Origin: CF-161 sp035259145
GTDB taxonomy: Bacteria; Chloroflexota; Dormibacteria; Dormibacterales; Dormibacteraceae
Direction of reading: 5' to 3'
NCBI GenBank assembly: GCA_035259145.1
Contig: DATFWQ010000322.1
Span: 1-9,882, forward strand
DNA length: 9,882 nucleotides
The position numbers and the translations under genes are program-made. The notes below the pieces were generated by a model that was not told the DNA's origin, ran no database searches, and saw only the letters and a program-made list of their open reading frames with translations. This document shows positions 5,655 through 9,882 of this stretch, piece after piece. How positions within the stretch are numbered: position 1 is the stretch's first letter; each line of letters starts with the position of its first letter.

Positions 5655-5797
5655 GCGACCGCGACCTCAGTGCGGATCGACGCTTCGATGCGGTTCACGG
5701 CGATGATCGCGCCGAAGCCCAGCAGCCGGACCAGGTCGCTTGGTGGAGGTGGATAGGGGACGCGAAGAGATCGATCGGGGTAACCGTCATGAGTCAT
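5648..5797 (-). CDS. Small protein, 49 residues, unknown function
   Basis: The ATG at 5797-5795 opens MTHDGYPDRSLRVPYPPPPS and then DLVRLLGFGAIIAVNRIEASIR, ending EVAVAC at TGA 5650-5648. GGAAGG lies about 10 bases upstream. The start overlaps the stop of the esterase remnant (ATGACTCATGA) and the stop overlaps the start of the membrane protein. It therefore sits as a coupled link between the two. The composition is credible: a proline-rich N-terminus, then an amphipathic/hydrophobic stretch that could touch the membrane. It is too short to assign to a family. Support comes mainly from its overlaps and ribosome site. Confidence 0.5.
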   Translation of the reverse strand: MTHDGYPDRSLRVPYPPPPSDLVRLLGFGAIIAVNRIEASIRTEVAVAC

Positions 5798-6183
5798 GCC
5801 GAGACGTCCTTCCTGTGGTGATTTCATCTGGTGGCTTGTGGCGTGAGGGGTGGCCGGCCTGATCGGCCGCAACCATTTCGCTGACCAGGGCACGGCGCAG
5901 CGTTGCGGTGAACTCGGCGACTTGCCGCTGCGACACCTCGGCGGACAGGACCCCCTCTGACCCGTGGAAGGTGCCAGGCCACTGGTGCAGCTCGACCGAC
6001 ACGCCCGCCTGCAGCAGCCGCGACGTGTAGGTGATTTCTTCGTCACGGAGCGGATCGAACTCCGCGGTGGCGATATAGGCGGGTGGCAGGCCGGACAGAT
6101 CGACGGCCCGCGCCGGGGCGGCGTACTGCGAGGCGGGCGCCGCCCAGGTAGTGCCGCCATCCGACAATGCGCTCTGGGACGGC
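5787..6183 (-). pseudogene. Broken HSL-type (alpha/beta hydrolase fold-3) esterase, C-terminal part
   Basis: The minus frame ending at TGA 5789-5787 contains YAAPARAVDLSGLPPAYIAT, AEFDPLRDEEITYTSRLLQA and GVSVELHQWPGTFHGSEGVL. These are the hallmark end of hormone-sensitive-lipase-type esterases: the acid Asp in EFDPLRDE and the catalytic His in GTFHGS. The preceding WRHYLGG, which belongs just before YAAPARA in this family, is found in another frame at about 6160-6140. One frameshift therefore lies near 6125-6130. Upstream of about 6183 the family's HGGG oxyanion motif and GDSAGG nucleophile elbow cannot be found, so at least half of the gene, including the active Ser, is gone. The neighbouring SnoaL-like gene starts divergently only 100 bases away, so the deletion may have placed it there. 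It is inactive as an enzyme. Confidence 0.8.
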
Positions 6184-6283
6184 GCCGACTCGCCGAGGAG
6201 GCCACGTGGATCGCCACGTACCAGGCGATACTCGAGGCACGCCTTGACCGGCTCGGTCGGTTCCTTAGCAAAGGAGGCGCCCA

Positions 6284-6706
6284 GTGAGCCGTGGGCGAGT
6301 CGACCTGACCGAATCCGCAGCAGTGATGGTGCGCCGACGGCTGGAGGACTGGGCCGAAGCGGTCCGCTCGCACGACCTCGAGCGTCTGATCGCCTACCAC
6401 GTCGACGACTTCGTGTATTTCGACGTCCCGCCGCCCACACAGGTTCGCGGCTTGGCGGGCTATCGCGACTCGTGGCCGCCGTTCTTCGACTACATCGGCG
6501 ACAACGGGACGTTCGAGTTGAGCGAGCTCGAGGTAGCGGCGGGTGACGTCGCTTTCGGTCACGCGATTCTGCGGGTCCGCGGAGCGTTCGAGTCTCGGAC
6601 CGGGCAGGTTCGGCTAACGGTCGGGCTGCGGAGGATCGACGGCGAGTGGTGGATCTCGCACGAGCAGCACTCGGCACCATACATCGCGGTCCGGAGCGGT
6701 CAGTAA
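6284..6706 (+). CDS. SnoaL / NTF2-like domain protein
   Basis: This 140-residue protein is one cone-shaped alpha+beta barrel of the SnoaL/NTF2/DUF4440 type. It has an N-terminal helix pair VRRRLEDWAEAVRSHDLERL, then IAYHVDDFVYFDVPPPTQVR with the typical D-F-V-Y-F-D strand and P-P turn. These are followed by GLAGYRDSWPPFFDYI, FELSELEVAAGDVAFGHAIL and RLTVGLRRIDGEWWISHEQH, the usual LTxxLRRxDGxWxIxHEH ending. Members are either small-molecule isomerases/hydrolases or simple binding domains; the activity is not predictable. The start is GTG at 6284, fixed by a strong AAAGGAGG at 6270-6277 with a 6-base spacer. It is the first of three genes in one direction, with only 5 bases to the next start. 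Confidence 0.85.
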   Translation: MSRGRVDLTESAAVMVRRRLEDWAEAVRSHDLERLIAYHVDDFVYFDVPPPTQVRGLAGYRDSWPPFFDYIGDNGTFELSELEVAAGDVAFGHAILRVRGAFESRTGQVRLTVGLRRIDGEWWISHEQHSAPYIAVRSGQ

Positions 6707-6711
6707 ACGCC

Positions 6712-7165
6712 TTGAGATCGGCGATCGTCACGACGCCCTCGGATCGTCAGATCCGCACCGAGCGCGTCTTCGACGCCCCGCGCGAGCGCGTGTGGCGGGC
6801 GATGACCGAACCGCTCCTCGTCGCGCAGTGGTGGTGCCGTGGCAACAAGCTCGTCGTGGAGCGGCTTGAGCTGATCCACGGAGGGCATTGGCGATTCGTG
6901 GAGCACGCTCCCGACGGCGTGCATGGTTATGGCGGTCGTGTCCGCTCCGGAACGCCTCGTCCAGACATTTGAGTGGGACGGAATGCCCGGACGGATCGTC
7001 ATCGAGACGATCGTCCTTGAAGACCTCGGTGCTCGCACGAACCTCGTGACCATGTCGCAGTTTCACAGTCCGGACGAGCGGGACGCGATGCTGGGCTCCG
7101 ATGCCGCGGACGGCCTCAATCGCAGCTACGCCGCGCTCGATGCCCTGCTGGCCAGGATCGCGTGA
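6712..7165 (+). pseudogene. AHSA1/SRPBCC-type gene with one frameshift
   Basis: The first frame, probably from TTG 6712, reads RQIRTERVFDAPRERVWRAM, then TEPLLVAQWWCRGNKLVVER and GGHWRFVEHAPDGVHGYGGR, the first half of an AHSA1-type domain. The frame then leaves the family and stops at 6970-6972. The second half is in the next frame: SAPERLVQTFEWDGMPGRIV, RTNLVTMSQFHSPDERDAML, then GLNRSYAALDALLARIA, ending at TGA 7163-7165. The break lies at about 6934-6942; the net shift is +1 (one extra base or two missing). Joined, the pieces give about 150 residues, normal for the family. No homopolymer longer than two bases is at the break. It may be a true mutation or a sequencing error. It follows the SnoaL-like gene by 5 bases, suggesting one operon. 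Confidence 0.8.
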
Positions 7166-7263
7166 GTTCTGCGTCGAGCGTGTCCGTTCCGGTCTCAGCG
7201 TCGCTCGGTCCGCGAGACGGCGCCTCGACATCCACCTGAACGATGTCACTGAGGACGGACAGC

Positions 7264-9283
7264 ATGGGCAACGCATCCGCCCCGCGCGCCGGACGGCGCG
7301 AGTGGCTCGGCCTCGTGGCCATCGCCCTGCCGGCGGTTGTCGTCGTGATGGATATCTCCATCCTGCACCTTGCCGTCCCGAAGCTGACCGCGGCGCTGGC
7401 ACCGACGCCCTCCCAGCTCCTGTGGATCGTGGACATCTACGGCTTCCTGTTGGCGGGCTCGCTCATCACGATGGGTACGCTCAGCGACCGCATCGGTCGT
7501 CGACGGCTAGTGCTCATCGGTGCCGCTGCGTTCGCCCTCGCGTCGACTGCGGCGGCGTTCTCGACGACCCCCGAGATGCTGATCGCCGCTCGGGCCGTCA
7601 TGGGGGTCGCCGGCGCCACGCTCGCGCCGTCGACGCTGCCCCTTATTCGCAACACGTTCCTCAACGAGCAGCAGCGAGCCGTCGCCGTCGGGATCTGGAT
7701 TGGGAGCTTTTCGGTAGGAGCTGCGCTAGGCCCATTTGTCGGCGGCGTGCTGCTTGAGACATTCTGGTGGGGTGCCGTCTTCCTCGTTCCGGTCCCGGTG
7801 ATGGCCTTGCTCCTTGTAATCGGTCCGAGGCTCCTACCCGAGCTTCGCGATCCCAAAGCCGGGCGACTGGACCTCACGAGCGCTGCTCTGTCAGGGGCGG
7901 CGGTCCTCGCCGCGGTTTATGGCATGAAGATCGTCGCCCAGGCCACCCAACCTGGACGGCGGCCGCGTTCGTCGCCGCCGGTGTCGTGCTTGGCGCCGTC
8001 TTCCTGCGCCGCCAGCGGAACTTGGTCCATGCGCTCATCGATCTCAAACTGTTCCGGGTTCCACTGTTCAGTGCGACGGTCGTGATGCTCGCCGTCAACG
8101 CCTTTGTCATGCACGGCCTGTCCTTTCACACCGCCCAGCTGCTGCAGCTCGTCTTGGGCTTTTCACCGCTTGCTGCCGGACTCCTGACGACGCCCTTAGC
8201 GCTTGCCGTCGTCGCGAGCTCACAGCTGGCGCCGCGGCTGCTTCGATGGGCCAGCCGGCCGCACTCATGGTCGGAGGCGGTCTGATCGCGACGGTCGGAT
8301 TTGTGGTCCTCACCCAGGCGCGGCGAGCCGGCTTGGCCGTATTGGTCGGGGGTTCGATCATCGTCGCCATCGGCGCCGGACTGATCTCGACCACTGCCAA
8401 CGCAACGATCGGGTCTGCGCCGCCAGAGCGAGCAGGATCCGCGGCGGCGATCTCGCAATCCAGCATCGATCTGGCCGGCTCCCTGGGGATTGCCGCCCTC
8501 GGCAGCCCTGGCGTCGTCATCTACCGCGCGACTATTGCGCAGGCAATCCCGCCGACGCTGCGACCGGATATGGCCGCTCTCGCTCAAGGCACGATTGGGA
8601 GCGCGGTCGCGATCGCTGATCTACTGCCTCGCGCGACCGGCGCCGCACTCCTGGCTGCGGCCCGCAACGCATTCGCGGACGCGTTCTCAGCCATCGCTCT
8701 GATGGCGGCGGTCCAGACCATCGCAGCCACTGCCCTCCTTGCCGTCGCGGCCAAGGGACCCCGACTCAGTCTCGCGGCTGTCCAGCCCGGCCCATTGCAG
8801 CGACCCACCGCCCGCGACATAGGCCAGCTGGAGCAAGCCCTGCGCTCGCTGCTCGCCCGCGTGCTCCAACGGCCCGGCCTCTCGTACGCGGAGTGGACCA
8901 TCTTGGTCATGCTCGGCCCCGAGCCGCTGACCCGCACCGCGCTCATCGAGCAACAGCGTGAGAGCCGCAGGGCGCGGCAGGGTGAGGTGGAGGCGACCGT
9001 TGACGGTCTCCTGGCGAAGGGGTTCCTCGTCGAGGCTAGTGAGGCGACGGCTGCCGGGAGCGGGGATATACGCGGGGCTCCCCCGATCCTTCAACTATCC
9101 TCGGCCGGTCAGACTGTCTACCGGCCCCTGCAATCAGAGGTATCTCGTGTCAACGAGGTGCTGTGGGGCGGACTACCTGCCGAGGACCTGGCGGCCACGA
9201 AGCGGACGTTGGCCGAGGTCACCGGTCGAGCCAAGGCCCTCCTCGCGGGGGCGTCAACTAGCTCACGCGCCAGCGAGGCGTGA
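7264..9283 (+). pseudogene. MFS (DHA2-type, 14-helix) efflux transporter with C-terminal MarR-like domain, two frameshifts
   Basis: Three overlapping frames join into one protein. Frame 1 (from 7264) has helix 1 LPAVVVVMDISILHLAVP, motif A GTLSDRIGRRRLVLIG and motif C GAALGPFVGG, the marks of a proton-coupled drug antiporter. Frame 2 (about 7950-8245) has WTAAAFVAAGVVLGAVFLRR, DLKLFRVPLFSA and SPLAAGLLTTPLALAVV. Frame 3 (about 8246-9283) has the last four helices, then GQLEQALRSLLARVLQRPGL and LSYAEWTILVMLGPEPLTRT, ending PAEDLAATKRTLAEVTGRA, a MarR-like winged helix. Breaks lie near 7945-7950 and 8244-8246, each equal to one missing base. Restoring both gives exactly 673 codons; ordinary DHA2 transporters have about 470-520. 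Fourteen helices can be drawn. The ATG at 7264 has GAGGA at 7251-7255 with an 8-base gap. Two shifts make it a likely pseudogene unless they are read errors. Confidence 0.8.
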
Positions 9284-9629
9284 CGGTGCGGAGGTCGGCC
9301 TTGGGGCGCTCGAGCCTTTAGCGGGGGAACTCAAACCTTCCACGCGGCAAGAGCTGAGTTATTTTAGACGGCTGGCTCGGAACGAAGAGGCCGAGCCCTC
9401 CGAGAGGCGAGGTGTCGAGCTGACGGCTAACCCGGCTGGGGGGCGAGTCCTTGAGAAGAGGCTCGGGTCGGGCCAGTGTGAGCGCGACGTTTTATCGGAA
9501 GGCCTGGCTTCGCTGGATCGACGCGACAAAGCGTCGCCCCGAAGTTCCGGCTACCCGGATCGCCGAGACACTGCGCTCGTGAAGGTAGGCCACAAAGAAC
9601 TTCCCTAATAGGGCGGCTCGACAAAGAAC
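9284..9629. other. Gene-free stretch before the tRNA fragment, with repeats
   Basis: No gene is supported on either strand. It contains a hairpin, CGACGC (9519-9524) / GCGTCG (9531-9536) with loop GACAAA. It also contains a direct repeat, ACAAAGAAC, at 9592-9600 and 9621-9629. The second copy touches the tRNA fragment, so these could be recombinase arm sites of an integrated element, which is inference. Confidence 0.35.
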
Positions 9630-9678
9630 GTGTAAAACCGCCGCGAAAGCTTTGGGGGTTCGACTCCCTCTCGGCCCA
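9630..9678 (+). tRNA. 3' half of tRNA-Tyr (GTA), fragment
   Basis: The segment begins in the anticodon loop. TGTAAA carries anticodon GTA (9632-9634), followed by stem strand ACCGC (9637-9641) and a long class-II variable region (9642-9653). Next come the T arm GGGGG-TTCGACT-CCCTC (9654-9670), the acceptor strand TCGGCCC (9671-9677) and discriminator A (9678). Anticodon GTA plus a long variable arm specifies tyrosine. The expected 5' half (GGGCCGA... with D arm) is absent. The sequence before 9630 does not form the acceptor or D stem, although GGCGG at 9612-9616 could pair with CCGCC. CCA is not encoded as such (GCCA follows). It is a remnant, most simply left by integration at the anticodon loop. 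Confidence 0.65.
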
Positions 9679-9683
9679 GCCAG

Positions 9684-9882
9684 AGTAGAGTCGACGACTG
9701 GTGCAGCCGGAGCCTCCCCAGCCGCCGCTCATCAAACCGGACATGAGGTGCTACCTCATCCGGCTTTCCGACGGTGTTCACGTGACCCCTGTCGCCCACG
9801 CGGCACTCCGAGTCGATTCATAGAGGCGAAGCAGACCCAGGCTTTGATACCACCCGGTGTCATGCATACGGCCCCAGTTCCG
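9684..9882 (-). ncRNA. 3' end of a group II intron (domains V and VI), runs off right edge
   Basis: On the minus strand, 9766-9734 folds as intron domain V. AAGCCGGA pairs with TCCGGTTT and carries the catalytic AGC. A two-base bulge TG on the 3' side and an upper stem TGAGGT/ACCTCA follow, with a loop of three bases instead of the usual GNRA tetraloop (33 bases, canonical 34). A six-base linker leads to domain VI, with GGCGGCTGG (9726-9718) pairing with CCAGTCGTC (9701-9693). CGACTCTAC near the expected 3' splice site follows. The preceding sequence AGTGCCGCGTGGG...CACGTGAACACCG is of the kind found between the reverse transcriptase gene and domain V in such introns. That gene would lie beyond base 9882. 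The 3' splice boundary is placed at about 9684-9690. Confidence 0.7.

Noticed and set aside
6184..6731. Upstream half of the long minus-strand frame reaching 6731
   Set aside because: This part is antisense to the SnoaL-like gene and shows none of the esterase family's HGGG or GDSAGG motifs; only the part below about 6183 is esterase.
9630..9682. Possible tmRNA 3' end
   Set aside because: The T arm alone would fit, but the GTA anticodon loop and class-II variable arm fit tRNA-Tyr, and no tag-peptide reading frame or tmRNA 5' end precedes it.
9427..9744. Minus-strand 105-codon frame (AERESNPQSF...)
   Set aside because: Also antisense to the tRNA fragment and the intron domains; no independent support.
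9605..9799. Minus-strand frame reading WLGREGVEPPKLSRRFYT
   Set aside because: This is the antisense of the tRNA-Tyr fragment and intron end, a common false protein in databases.
1..9882. CRISPR array, toxin-antitoxin or defence genes
   Set aside because: No regularly spaced repeats of 20-40 bases and no recognisable nuclease, toxin, antitoxin or defence proteins on either strand.

Overview
This is a GC-rich window, about 60-65% by eye, from a high-GC soil-type bacterium. An actinobacterium or a member of the Chloroflexota would fit, and I cannot choose between them. Leaderless translation, GTG/TTG starts and small ArsR/SRPBCC/DHFR-like gene clusters are common in both. The window reads as an accessory region or decaying island: a few intact genes sit among truncated and frameshifted ones, insertion sequence (IS) fragments, a tRNA fragment and the end of a group II intron.

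Left part (1-1551). A conserved hypothetical protein on the minus strand runs off the left edge. Debris follows: the last ~35 codons of an alpha/beta hydrolase on the plus strand, a minus-strand C-terminal gene fragment with a rho-independent terminator, and the decayed end of an IS.

Central operon (1656-3321). This is the best-preserved unit. An ArsR-type winged-helix regulator, an SRPBCC (AHSA1-like) protein and a RibD-C/dihydrofolate-reductase-like protein are packed with no gap or a 4-base overlap. The promoter -35 box is half of a perfect 7-6-7 palindrome. The -10 box lies so close to the ATG that the message is probably leaderless. The simplest reading is an autoregulated operon.

Region 3322-5111. 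A complete 183-residue alpha/beta hydrolase on the minus strand is bracketed by two inverted copies of an IS end beginning TGTGGG(A/G)TGCCAAAA. A transposase cut off before its catalytic core lies against the right-hand copy. A third, diverged copy of the end lies at 1551, so at least three ends of one IS type are present.

Region 5145-6706. On the minus strand, a broken HSL-type esterase, a 49-residue small protein and a four-helix membrane protein have overlapping ends. A SnoaL/NTF2-like gene with a strong ribosome binding site runs divergently.

Region 6712-9283. A frameshifted second AHSA1-type gene is followed by a 14-helix drug-efflux transporter of the MFS/DHA2 type. The transporter is interrupted by two single-base frameshifts. 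If restored it has 673 residues and carries a MarR-like winged-helix domain at its C-terminus.

Right edge (9284-9882). The 3' half of a tRNA-Tyr, preserved from the anticodon loop to the discriminator base, looks like the footprint of tRNA-targeted integration. A few bases beyond it, on the minus strand, come domains VI and V of a group II intron whose reverse transcriptase would lie outside the window.
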